Shown here: positions 41,313 through 49,261 of the stretch, piece by piece
How the letters are laid out: the number at the start of each line of letters is the position of its first letter
Numbering within the stretch: the first letter of the stretch is position 1
Assembly: GCA_963763755.1 (NCBI GenBank)
Contig: CAVXQE010000012.1
Span: 558,001-622,000 of the forward strand
DNA length: 64,000 nucleotides
Direction: 5' to 3'
Source: Gaiellasilicea sp963763755
GTDB lineage: Bacteria > Actinomycetota > Thermoleophilia > Gaiellales > Gaiellaceae
Notes under the pieces: model-generated
The model's database searches: none
What the model was told of the DNA's origin: nothing
Seen by the model: only the letters and a program-made list of their open reading frames with translations
Position numbers and translations under genes: made by a program

Positions 41313-41585
41313 ATGCCGCGGACAATTCGAGGTGCCAGATGCAAATGCTGAGACCGGGCGCAACTGCGGCAGTTCTTCACGGATCTGCTCGACGACACGA
41401 ACCTGCGCGAATACCACGAGAACACCGAGGCGTACGTCGCCGCTCAGGTGAAGGCGGGCGTCATCAACGAGGCCACCGCGAAACTGATCCTCGAGGGCAG
41501 TCTTCAGACCATCGAGGACAACATCAAGATGGTGACGGGCTCCGGCAGCGCCGTGCCCGTGTGCATCGTCTTTCCGCCCTTCTGA
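41313..41585 (+). CDS. Borosin-type RiPP precursor peptide (SonA-like), split from its methyltransferase; frameshifted
   Basis: From 41352 the frame is unambiguous: AQLRQFFTDLLDDTNLREYH, then an ENTEAYVAAQ helix, EATAKLILEGSLQTIEDNI and the C-terminal KMVTGSGSAVPVCIVFPPF before TGA at 41583. The FF...LLDD...LREY helix, the ...LILEGSLQTIEDNI segment and a hydrophobic C-terminus mirror the binding domain and core of split borosin precursors such as SonA of Shewanella. The first codons (PRTI, then E-V-P-D-A-N-A-E-T in a neighbouring frame) imply two compensating indels between 41325 and 41360; net length is exactly 91 codons. An alternative start at ATG 41339 needs one indel. The core would be N-methylated by the overlapping gene's product. 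The 3' end overlaps that gene by 25 bases. Confidence 0.8.
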
Positions 41586-42304
41586 GCGGTTCGCTCGTCG
41601 TCGTCGGCACGGGCATCGGCTTCGCCCGGATCACGCTCGAGGCCCGTGCCGCAATCGCGGCGGCCGACGAGGTGCTCTACCTGGTGCCGGATCCCGTTTC
41701 GGCGAGCGGGATCGAGGCGCTGAACCCCAGGGCACGGTCGCTCCACGATCTCTACGAGGAGGGCGCCTCGCACAGCGAGGCCTACGAGCGAATGACCGAG
41801 GCGATCCTCGAGCCGGTGCGGGCCGGGAAACGCGTCTGTGCGGCGTTCTACGGCCACCCGGGCGTCTTCGTCCTGCCCTCCCATGACGCGATCGGCCGCG
41901 CTCGGGCCGAGGGTTTCGACGCGACGATGCTTCCAGGCGTCTCCGCCGAGGACTGCCTCGTCGCCGACCTCGGCGTGGATCCCGCGCGGAACGGCCTGCA
42001 GAGCTACGAAGCGGGCGACTTCCTGCGCCGGCGGCCGGCGATCGAGCCGACAACCGCGCTCGTGCTCTGGCAGATCGGCATCGTGGGCGCCCGAACCCAG
42101 ACGGCGAACGTCTCCGCGCCGGCGCTACCGGAGCTCGTGGAGCTCCTGGTCGCGCGCTACCCGGCCGGCCACCGAGCGGTGGTGTACGAGGCGTCTTCCT
42201 ATCCCGGCGTCGCGCCGATCGTCCGCGACCTTCAGCTCGACGAGCTCGGAGCGGACACGGTCACCCTCGCGTCAACGCTGTACGTGCCGCCAGTTCCTCA
42301 CTGA
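41561..42304 (+). CDS. Borosin alpha-N-methyltransferase (SonM/OphMA-type, tetrapyrrole-methylase fold)
   Basis: 247 residues from the GTG at 41561. SLVVVGTGIGFARITLEAR is the SAM-binding opening; ADEVLYLVPDP, then FYGHPGVFVLPSHDAIGRAR, MLPGVSAEDCLVADLGVDP and LVLWQIGIVG are the conserved blocks of borosin methyltransferases. The catalytic Tyr-x5-Arg-x3-Tyr of OphMA (Y66, R72, Y76) reads Y65, H71, Y75 here, so Arg is His. It transfers methyl groups from SAM to backbone amides of the precursor. Unlike fungal enzymes the substrate peptide is not fused at the C-terminus; it is the separate upstream gene, and overlap suggests coupled synthesis. Start could also be at CTG 41582 region, but GTG is favoured. 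It overlaps the convergent cyclase gene by 44 bases. Confidence 0.92.
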   Translation: MHRLSALLSGSLVVVGTGIGFARITLEARAAIAAADEVLYLVPDPVSASGIEALNPRARSLHDLYEEGASHSEAYERMTEAILEPVRAGKRVCAAFYGHPGVFVLPSHDAIGRARAEGFDATMLPGVSAEDCLVADLGVDPARNGLQSYEAGDFLRRRPAIEPTTALVLWQIGIVGARTQTANVSAPALPELVELLVARYPAGHRAVVYEASSYPGVAPIVRDLQLDELGADTVTLASTLYVPPVPH

Positions 42305-45300
42305 GCGCTCGCGCCCGGCCCGCTGCGATGACGTTCCCCTTCGCCTCGAAGAGCTGCTGCGCGCGCACCGCGGCATCCCGTCCTTCCTCTACCTCGCCGG
42401 CGGCAGCGTGCGCCTCCGCGACCGCGAGGAGGGCCTCGGCTGCGAACACCGGCGAGTCGGTCGTGCCGGCGAGCTCCACGGCGGCGCTTGCGATCTCTTC
42501 CGCCTCCCGGCCGCGGCCGAGCTGGGCGAGGGCTTTTGCGCGCGCGACCCGCCACGAGATCTGCGCGTGGACGTCGTCGGGCGAGGACGCCTCCTCGCTC
42601 GTCAACGTGACGGCGAGCGCCTCCTCGGAGCGGCCCTGCGCGTGCAGGGCCTCCGCGAGCTGTGCGGCGATCGAAGCCAGGTTCGCGCGCTCGCCGATCT
42701 CCTGGAGCTGCTTGAACGCGGGCCGGAGCTCTCGTTCTGCCGCGCCGGGATCGCCGGCCAAGAGCTCGATCGCGCTCGTCCACGTCGTGATCGCAGCAGC
42801 GCCGACACCACGGCCCAGGGCGTCGAGGATCTCCTTCCCTTCGCGACAACGCGAGCGCGCATCGTCGAATGCGCCGGCCATCGCGGCCAGCAGGCTCGAC
42901 GAGACGAGCAAGAACCCCTTGACCGCACTCTCCGGCGCGGCGCCCGCGACCAACTCGTCCAGCCGAGGACGGCCGAGGTCGATCGCCAGCGGGCCGAACA
43001 GGGTCGCGAAGCCGAGCCGGACCGAGACCTCCGACTCGAGGCGGGGGTCGCCGGCGCGGCGGGCGTGCTCGAGTGCGCGCTCGAGGGTCTCCTCCATCGG
43101 ACCGACCTGACAGCGCCACCAGTACACGTCCGCAAGCCGGATGAGCAAGCGCGCCACCGTCGAGTCGTCTCCGGCGGCCTCGAACGTGGGCAAGGCGCGG
43201 TTGATCTCGTCGGCGACTTCGTCGACGCCGCCCTCACCGCGGACGAGCAGGCCGATGAGCGTCGAGCCCAGTCGGGCGGCGATCGCGCTGCGGGCATCGC
43301 CGGCCTCCTCGGCTGCCGCGAACGCGGCCGAGTTCACCGCCTCCGCCCGCGCGAAGTCGCCGATCTTGAAATACGCCTCGGAATGGTCGACGAGCAGCGC
43401 GGCGTCTCCAGGACGGAGAGCCGCTGCCCGGCCGAGGAGATTTGCCGCGGCGTGCGCATCGTCGCGGGCGAGCGCTCTCCGGCCCGCACGAGCCAGTCGC
43501 TCGGCCGCACGAGCCCCGAGAACCGACTCGGCGAGGCCGGCCGGCGCGAGTCCGACCCGGTAGGCGTGCGCCTGCTCGAGGTGGTGACCCAGAATCTCGT
43601 CGAGCTCCGGCGGCGCGTCCGGACGGGCTTCGATCCACTCGGCGCAGCGCTCGTGCAGGTCGGCTCGGAGACCCTTCGTCATCGAGTCGTAGGCGGCGTC
43701 CCGCACGAGGATATGGCCGAAGCGGAACGCATCCTCGCCCGCGAACGTGCCCCGGCCGGGACGGATCAGCCCCTTCCTGACGAGGGCCTGCAGGACGCCT
43801 GCGACGGCCTGCTGATCCTCGGGAGGTGTCAGATCGGCGACCGCGCCCCACCAGAACACCTGACCGATCACGGCAGCACGCTGGAGGACCGAGCGCTCCA
43901 GCGGCTCGAGCCGGTCGAGGCGTGCGGCCAGCACGGCCTGGACGGTGTCGGGCACGCGCATCGACTCGACGTCGGTCACTGCCTCCAGGCGTCCGTCGCG
44001 CTCCACGAGCACGCCTTCCTCGACGAGCATGCGAAGCATCTCCTCGAGGAAGAGCGGATTGCCTCCGGTTGCACGGCCGACGGCGTCGGCGGCGTCCTCG
44101 TCGAGCGGCCCACCCAGATTCTCGAGCAGCTGCCTCGCATCGTCGCGCTCCAGCGGCGCCAGCTGGATCGTCGGCGTGCCGGCCCACGCCGGCCGCAGTT
44201 CCGCGAGGTCGCTGCGGGCAAGACAGCAGACGAGGATCGGTGCGTCACGGGTCCAGCCCGCGAGGTACTCGATCAGGTCGAGGAACGCCGGCTCCGCCCA
44301 CTGGACGTCATCCAGTACGAGCAGCAGCGGACGGGTGCGGGCAAGCGTCTCGAGCAGCCGCCGGAACGCCCAGTAGAGCTCATCGCTGCGAGAGTGCGGC
44401 TCGGCGCGCCCGACGGCCTCGAGCAGGCGGCCGTGCACGGTCTGGCCGTCAGGCTCGCCGGACAGGACGTCGTCGAGGTCGAGCCGATGGACGATCTCGA
44501 CGAGCGGCCAGTAGGTGATCCCGTTCCCGTAGGGCAGGCAGCGGCCCTCGAGGACCTGAGCGTCCTCACCCAGCGACGTGACCAGCTCGGCGGCAAGCCG
44601 CGACTTGCCGACCCCGGCGTCGCCGAGGACCGTGACCACGCGGCAGGACCGCTCCAGCACGACCTGGTCGACGGCGGAGCGAAGGCGCGCGAGCTCGACG
44701 ACACGGCCGACGAGCGGCGTGTCGAGGCGCCGGGTCACACCGGCGGCGCCGGGAAGCACGTCGTGAAGCCGCCAGACCGCGACCGGCTCCGACTTTCCTT
44801 TCAGCGCCAGCGGCTCCATCGGATCGGCGACGACCGCGTCGCGCACCAGCCTGATCGTCGTGTCGCCGACGAGGATTTCCCCTCCTCCCGCGGCGGCTTC
44901 GAGCCGCTGCGCGACGTTGACCGCGTCACCGGTCGCGAACGCCTGGCCCTGCTCCGGGTCGCCTGCGATCACCTCGCCGGTGTTGACGCCCGTTCGCACT
45001 TCGATCCTGATGCCGTAGGCGGTGTCGAGCCGGTCGTTCAGGGCGGCGAGGGCCTCGCGGAGCTCGACCGCCGCGCGAACTGCCCGCAACGCGTCGTCCT
45101 CGTGCACAACGGGGATCCCGAAAGCGGCCATGACCGCGTCCCCGACGAACTTCTCGATCGTGCCGCCGTGCCGCTCCAGCACCTCGCGCGCCGTCTCGTG
45201 GTAGCTCGACCAGACAGCCCGAAGTGACTCGGGATCGAGGCGTTCCCCCAGCGGCGTCGAGTCTGCGACGTCACAGAAGACGAGCGTGACGGTCTTCCGG

Positions 45301-45305
45301 ACCAT
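42261..45305 (-). CDS. Class III adenylate/guanylate cyclase-AAA ATPase-TPR signalling protein
   Basis: 1014 residues, intact. Residues 1-170 form the cyclase domain: TLVFCDVADSTPLGERL and EKFVGDAVMAAFG hold the two metal Asp residues, and GVNTGEVIAGD and FATGDAVNVAQRLEA complete it. Then an ATPase with Walker A LGDAGVGKSRL near residues 227-237 and LLVLDDVQWAE near 308-318. The remaining 500 residues are helical repeats of the TPR type. Such proteins resemble signal-transducing STAND/AAA regulators in actinobacteria. Ligand and output are unknown. It converges on the borosin methyltransferase gene. Confidence 0.88.
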   Translation of the reverse strand: MVRKTVTLVFCDVADSTPLGERLDPESLRAVWSSYHETAREVLERHGGTIEKFVGDAVMAAFGIPVVHEDDALRAVRAAVELREALAALNDRLDTAYGIRIEVRTGVNTGEVIAGDPEQGQAFATGDAVNVAQRLEAAAGGGEILVGDTTIRLVRDAVVADPMEPLALKGKSEPVAVWRLHDVLPGAAGVTRRLDTPLVGRVVELARLRSAVDQVVLERSCRVVTVLGDAGVGKSRLAAELVTSLGEDAQVLEGRCLPYGNGITYWPLVEIVHRLDLDDVLSGEPDGQTVHGRLLEAVGRAEPHSRSDELYWAFRRLLETLARTRPLLLVLDDVQWAEPAFLDLIEYLAGWTRDAPILVCCLARSDLAELRPAWAGTPTIQLAPLERDDARQLLENLGGPLDEDAADAVGRATGGNPLFLEEMLRMLVEEGVLVERDGRLEAVTDVESMRVPDTVQAVLAARLDRLEPLERSVLQRAAVIGQVFWWGAVADLTPPEDQQAVAGVLQALVRKGLIRPGRGTFAGEDAFRFGHILVRDAAYDSMTKGLRADLHERCAEWIEARPDAPPELDEILGHHLEQAHAYRVGLAPAGLAESVLGARAAERLARAGRRALARDDAHAAANLLGRAAALRPGDAALLVDHSEAYFKIGDFARAEAVNSAAFAAAEEAGDARSAIAARLGSTLIGLLVRGEGGVDEVADEINRALPTFEAAGDDSTVARLLIRLADVYWWRCQVGPMEETLERALEHARRAGDPRLESEVSVRLGFATLFGPLAIDLGRPRLDELVAGAAPESAVKGFLLVSSSLLAAMAGAFDDARSRCREGKEILDALGRGVGAAAITTWTSAIELLAGDPGAAERELRPAFKQLQEIGERANLASIAAQLAEALHAQGRSEEALAVTLTSEEASSPDDVHAQISWRVARAKALAQLGRGREAEEIASAAVELAGTTDSPVFAAEALLAVAEAHAAAGEVEEGRDAAVRAQQLFEAKGNVIAAGRARALSEELAARTALTRG

Positions 45306-45339
45306 GAAATCAGTCTATGGCCACTTGAAAGCGATGCCT

Positions 45340-45354
45340 AGCCCGGCCCGGGCT
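45340..45354 (-). terminator. Weak hairpin between the esterase and cyclase genes
   Basis: AGCCCG (45340-45345) and CGGGCT (45349-45354) flank a three-base loop, just after the esterase-like stop. No T-tract follows, so a terminator role is uncertain. Confidence 0.25.
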
Positions 45355-45358
45355 CGGA

Positions 45359-46495
45359 TCAGTCGTCGTGAGACACGGAAAACAGCAGGAACTGGGTGAA
45401 TTGAGCCGGTGCGAAGTTGTTGTCGCTGACGAGGAGCAGCGAGCGGCGGCCGTGGCTCAGATGCGGGCCAAACGTCATCCCCTCGACGTTGTCGAGCGGG
45501 ATTCCGAGCTCGTCGAGGTCGAGGACGAGCGTCTTCTTGGCCGGTCGCAGGCCGGCGAGCAGCGTCGCGAGGCTGTCGAAGCCGTTGACGTTGTCGGCAT
45601 GTTTCAGCGAGACGTCGTAGAGCCGGATCTTGTTGCCCGTCCCGGGCGCGCCGACCGAGAAGGAGCGCTCCATCGAGAGCAGCTCATCGGTCTTGAGCGG
45701 AAGCAGCTCGACGAGCCCGCTGACCGCGAACTGGGTCGCAGGCACCGGCGGCTCCCTGATCGGATCGGTCCAGTAGACGAACTGCCGGTCGAGCGTGCCG
45801 CGCTTGAGGTCGTAGCGCAGGAGCCGGGCCGGGCTGCCGTTCGTGAGCGTCGCCGGCGGGCCGTCCTGCACGAGCGCCGCCTCGGTGCCGGTGAAGACGT
45901 ACCGCCCGTTGGGCGTCGGCCCAGCACTCTCGAAGCCGAGGTTCTGACGGACGCCGCGGCTGCCGTCGGCGACGGGCAGGAACGGAGACGGCACCGGGAG
46001 CGACCGCAGCTGCCGGCCGTCGAGGCCGAACTCGCGCACCCACGGATCGATCAGCCGGGTCGCGAAGCCTTCCGAGGTGATCACCAGCGTGCCGTGCTTG
46101 GTCAGCGTCAGGCCTTCGGGGTCGACGCTCAGCGGCGCGAACGGCTGGCCGGTCGCATCGCGCAAGCTCGTCACGGCGACGATCTGGACCGCGGGAACGC
46201 CCGCGGAGACGTCCACGCGCAGCGTGTAGAAGCGAACGTTGGTCTGATCGTCGGAGAGCGCGTAGAAGACATGGCGTCGCTTGTCGTACGCGATGCTGGA
46301 CAGCCCGCCGACCTCCGTGTCCTGGAAGCGCGTTCCGGTGGGGATGATCTGCTGGCCGAGGAACTGCAGCTCCAGACGGCCGTCGTCGTGGCCCTGACCG
46401 TGGCCGTGGCCGGCGCGAGCGGCTCCCGCCGTTGCCGCCGCAAGGGTGAGCGCGACGAGCAGCAGCCGCGCAAGCTTCGTCAGTCCGAATGGCAT
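45359..46495 (-). CDS. Secreted esterase-like/phytase-like protein
   Basis: 378 residues from the ATG at 46495; GGAGGTG lies six bases before it, which favours it over the GTG at 46504. GLTKLARLLLVALTLAAATA is a signal peptide followed by a His-rich stretch. The body has LSSIAYDKRRHVFYALSDDQ, APLSVDPEGLTLTKHG, GFESAGPTPNGRYVFTG and NVEGMTFGPHLSHGRRSLLL, typical of the 'esterase-like activity of phytase' family (PF13449), a propeller-like fold. Substrate unknown. Confidence 0.83.
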   Translation of the reverse strand: MPFGLTKLARLLLVALTLAAATAGAARAGHGHGQGHDDGRLELQFLGQQIIPTGTRFQDTEVGGLSSIAYDKRRHVFYALSDDQTNVRFYTLRVDVSAGVPAVQIVAVTSLRDATGQPFAPLSVDPEGLTLTKHGTLVITSEGFATRLIDPWVREFGLDGRQLRSLPVPSPFLPVADGSRGVRQNLGFESAGPTPNGRYVFTGTEAALVQDGPPATLTNGSPARLLRYDLKRGTLDRQFVYWTDPIREPPVPATQFAVSGLVELLPLKTDELLSMERSFSVGAPGTGNKIRLYDVSLKHADNVNGFDSLATLLAGLRPAKKTLVLDLDELGIPLDNVEGMTFGPHLSHGRRSLLLVSDNNFAPAQFTQFLLFSVSHDD

Positions 46496-46516
46496 TTCTC
46501 GCACCTCCGTCCCGCG

Positions 46517-46678
46517 TTACGCGAGCAGATAGACACTGAAGACGATCGCCAGCACGACGACGACCAGGGCAGCAACTGCGATCTGCACACCGCCCAGGAC
46601 GAGCCACGGCGTGCGCTCGCTCTTGCCGCGTTCGGCCTCGACCGCGAGCTCCTCGGTCTTCTCGATTGGATCCGGCAT
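46517..46678 (-). CDS. Small single-pass membrane protein (53 aa)
   Basis: PDPIEKTEELAVEAERGKSE is a charged N-terminus, then one helix (WLVLGGVQIAVAALVVVVLA to FSVYLLA). ATG at 46678, divergent from the HhH gene 35 bases away. Upstream in-frame start at 46726 would overlap the divergent gene and is not preferred. Function unknown. Confidence 0.65.
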   Translation of the reverse strand: MPDPIEKTEELAVEAERGKSERTPWLVLGGVQIAVAALVVVVLAIVFSVYLLA

Positions 46679-46713
46679 GCGGGGTGGATACCCCAGCGCG
46701 CTAGGATCGAATC

Positions 46714-47268
46714 GTGCCCGACGCACTTCACTTCACCGGGAACGAGGAGGCCGATCGGCTGATCGCGGAAGACCCGCTGGCGCTCCTCATCGGCTTCGTC
46801 CTCGATCAGCAGGTGACGGTGCCGACCGCATTCGTCGGCCCGCTCAAGTTGAAGCAGCGGCTCGGCCGCCTCGACGCTGCCGAGATTGCCGGCCTCGACC
46901 CGGACCGCCTGCTGGCGGTCTTCCGCGAGAAGCCCGGCATCCATCGCTTCCCGGGAAACATGGCCAAGCGCGTCCAGGAGATGTGCGCCCTCGTGGCCGA
47001 GGAGTACGACGGCGATGCAAGCCGTGTCTGGCGCGACGCCACCGATACCGAAGACCTGAAGCGGCGGATCGAGGAGCTCCCGGGCTTCGGCGAGATGAAG
47101 GTGAAGGCGCTCGCCTCGGTGCTCGCCCGCCGGTACGGCAACGCGATGGCGGAGCCGCTCGTCCCGGATCATCCGATGCTCGGCGACGTCGACTCGCCCG
47201 AGGCGCTGGCCGAGTATCAGGCGGCGAAGCGCGCGTTCAAGGCTTCTCTGCGCGCCGCGAAGGCGTGA
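46714..47268 (+). CDS. HhH-GPD-type base-excision DNA repair protein
   Basis: 184 residues with GTG start. DPLALLIGFVLDQQVTVPTA and LKRRIEELPGFGEMKVKALA are the helix-hairpin-helix and following Gly-rich turn of the HhH-GPD superfamily. No iron-sulphur cluster Cys is seen. The small actinobacterial form is thought to be a DNA glycosylase, but its substrate is unknown. It overlaps the PLD-like gene in a GTGA. Confidence 0.85.
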   Translation: MPDALHFTGNEEADRLIAEDPLALLIGFVLDQQVTVPTAFVGPLKLKQRLGRLDAAEIAGLDPDRLLAVFREKPGIHRFPGNMAKRVQEMCALVAEEYDGDASRVWRDATDTEDLKRRIEELPGFGEMKVKALASVLARRYGNAMAEPLVPDHPMLGDVDSPEALAEYQAAKRAFKASLRAAKA

Positions 47269-48344
47269 TCGAGCTCAGGACGTACCGCGACGGCGGCCAG
47301 TCCGCCGTCGATGTCGCACGCGAGGTCGCCGAGTTCCTGAGCGCCGCCGAGCGGACACTCGAGCTCGCGCTCTACGACATCCGCCTCCACGACGAGGCGG
47401 CGGCGCTGGTCTCCGAGGCTCTGGTCGAGGCGCAGGAGCGCGGCGTCATCGTCCGGCTCGTCTACAACGTCGACCACCCGGGGCCGATCCCGGTGCCGCC
47501 GCCGCCGCAGACGGCGCCCGAGCTGCTCGAAGCGCTGCCGATCCCGACCCGCCCGATTCCCGGCGTCCCCGACCTGATGCACCACAAGTACGCGATCCGT
47601 GACCGCGAGACGATCTGGACCGGCTCGATGAACTGGACACAGGACTCGTGGTCGCGGCAGGAGAACGTGGTCGCGATCGTCAAGTCGACCCAGCTCGCAC
47701 ACGCCTACGGCCTCAACTTCGACGAGCTCTGGGACACGGGCGACGTGATCGGCTCCGGAAACGTCGAGCCGCGGCCCGTCGACGTGGACGGGATCGAAGT
47801 ACGCCCCTGGTTCACGCCCGAGCACGGCGAGAAGCTCGCGCATCGGATCGCGAAGCGGATCGGCCAGGCCAAGCGGCGGGTGCGCATCGCCTCGCCGGTG
47901 CTCAGCTCCGGGCCGATTCTCGGGACGCTGGCCGAGGTCTGTTCCGACGGCAAGGTGGACGTCGGCGGCGTCGTCGACGACACGCAGGTCGACGGCGTCC
48001 TCTACCAGTGGTACCTGAACGGAAACTCGAGCTGGAAGGTCCCGGCGCTTCGCCGCTTCCTCGAATCCGCCAGGTTCGCCGGCAAGCCGTCGACCAAGTG
48101 GGCGCCCGACACCGTGCACGACTTCATGCACGCCAAGATCACGGTCGCCGACGACATCTCGTTCATCGGCAGCTTCAACCTCTCGCACTCGGGCGAGATG
48201 AATGCGGAGAACGTCCTCGAGATCCGCGACGCCGAGATCGCCGACCGGCTGGCGCGGTTCGTGGACGAGATTCGCGCGCTGTACCCGCTGGTCACGCTGC
48301 CGGAGGACAAGACTCCGGCGTCGGCGGCATCTCCTCTTCTGTGA
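47265..48344 (+). CDS. Phospholipase D-like domain protein (two HKD motifs)
   Basis: 359 residues. The two catalytic motifs are MHHKYAIRDRETIWTGSMNW near residues 105-125 and FMHAKITVADDISFIGSFNL near 287-306, both with His, Lys and a later Asp/Glu. So it should form the phosphohistidine active site of PLD-type enzymes. No signal peptide, so possibly cytoplasmic, a nuclease or phosphodiesterase rather than a secreted lipase. It lies in the chain HhH glycosylase - PLD - secreted protein, each joined by GTGA overlaps, and may take part in DNA end processing. Confidence 0.87.
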   Translation: MIELRTYRDGGQSAVDVAREVAEFLSAAERTLELALYDIRLHDEAAALVSEALVEAQERGVIVRLVYNVDHPGPIPVPPPPQTAPELLEALPIPTRPIPGVPDLMHHKYAIRDRETIWTGSMNWTQDSWSRQENVVAIVKSTQLAHAYGLNFDELWDTGDVIGSGNVEPRPVDVDGIEVRPWFTPEHGEKLAHRIAKRIGQAKRRVRIASPVLSSGPILGTLAEVCSDGKVDVGGVVDDTQVDGVLYQWYLNGNSSWKVPALRRFLESARFAGKPSTKWAPDTVHDFMHAKITVADDISFIGSFNLSHSGEMNAENVLEIRDAEIADRLARFVDEIRALYPLVTLPEDKTPASAASPLL

Positions 48345-49261
48345 AGCGGATTGCCCTCCTCGCAGCCGGCGTGCTCGCACTCGGCGTCGCCGTCGCCTCG
48401 GCCGCCAAGCTGCCGCAGGCCCCGGCCTGCCCGGTCTTCCCCGCCACGAGCCCGTGGAACCAGCGGGTCGACAAGCTCCCCGTCGCGCCGGAATCGGATC
48501 GCGTCGTCGCGGCGATCGGGGCCGACGACCACATGCACGCCGACTTCGGCTCCGGCCTCTGGGACGGCGGGCCGATCGGGATCCCGATCACGGTCGTCCG
48601 CGGCACCCAGGCGAAGTCACGCGTCGCGTTCCAGTACGCCTCCGAATCGGACAAGGGCCCGTACCCGATCCCGAAGAACGTCGCGGTCGAGGGCGGCCGC
48701 CAGTCGGACGGCGACCGGCACGCGCTGATCGTCGACCGCGACTCGTGCAAGCTCTACGAGCTCTTCGCGCTCTACCCGACGGCGAACGGCTGGCGCGCAG
48801 GCTCGGGCGCGATCTTCGATCTCCGCTCCAACAAGCTCCGCCCCGCCGGCTGGACGTCTGCCGATGCCGCCGGCCTGCCGATTCTGCCCGGCCTCGCGCG
48901 CTACGAGGACGTGGCGAAGGGCCGGATCGATCACGCGCTCCGCTTCACCGTCTCCGAGACGCGCGCCTCGTACGTCTGGCCGGCGCGGCATGTCGCGAGC
49001 GACAAGACCGACCCGTCGCTGCCGCCGATGGGCATGCGCTTCCGCCTCAAGCAGAGCTACCCGATCGCCGGCTTCCCGCGCCAGGCGCGGATCGTGCTCC
49101 AGGCGCTGAAGGAGTACGGGATGATCGTCGCCGACAACGGCTCCAACTGGTACGTCAGCGGCGCACCGAGCCCGAAGTGGTCGAACGACCAGCTGCACAC
49201 GCTGGGCCGCGTCCCGGGCTCGGCCTTCGAGGTCGTCGACGGGACGAAGCTCAGGAACTGA
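48341..49261 (+). CDS. Secreted conserved hypothetical protein (306 aa)
   Basis: GTG start overlapping the previous stop. KRIALLAAGVLALGVAVASA is a signal peptide. Features: FPATSPWNQRVDKLPVAPES, DRHALIVDRDSCKLYELFAL, AGWTSADAAGLPILPGLARY and GMIVADNGSNWYVSGAPSP. This combination recurs in secreted proteins of actinobacteria and other bacteria without a known activity. Intact. I cannot name a function. Confidence 0.8.
   Translation: MKRIALLAAGVLALGVAVASAAKLPQAPACPVFPATSPWNQRVDKLPVAPESDRVVAAIGADDHMHADFGSGLWDGGPIGIPITVVRGTQAKSRVAFQYASESDKGPYPIPKNVAVEGGRQSDGDRHALIVDRDSCKLYELFALYPTANGWRAGSGAIFDLRSNKLRPAGWTSADAAGLPILPGLARYEDVAKGRIDHALRFTVSETRASYVWPARHVASDKTDPSLPPMGMRFRLKQSYPIAGFPRQARIVLQALKEYGMIVADNGSNWYVSGAPSPKWSNDQLHTLGRVPGSAFEVVDGTKLRN

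Noticed and set aside
41838..45227. Another long plus-strand frame antisense to the cyclase-AAA gene
   Set aside because: Same cause: GC-rich antisense shadow. The cyclase motifs on the minus strand are clear and uninterrupted.
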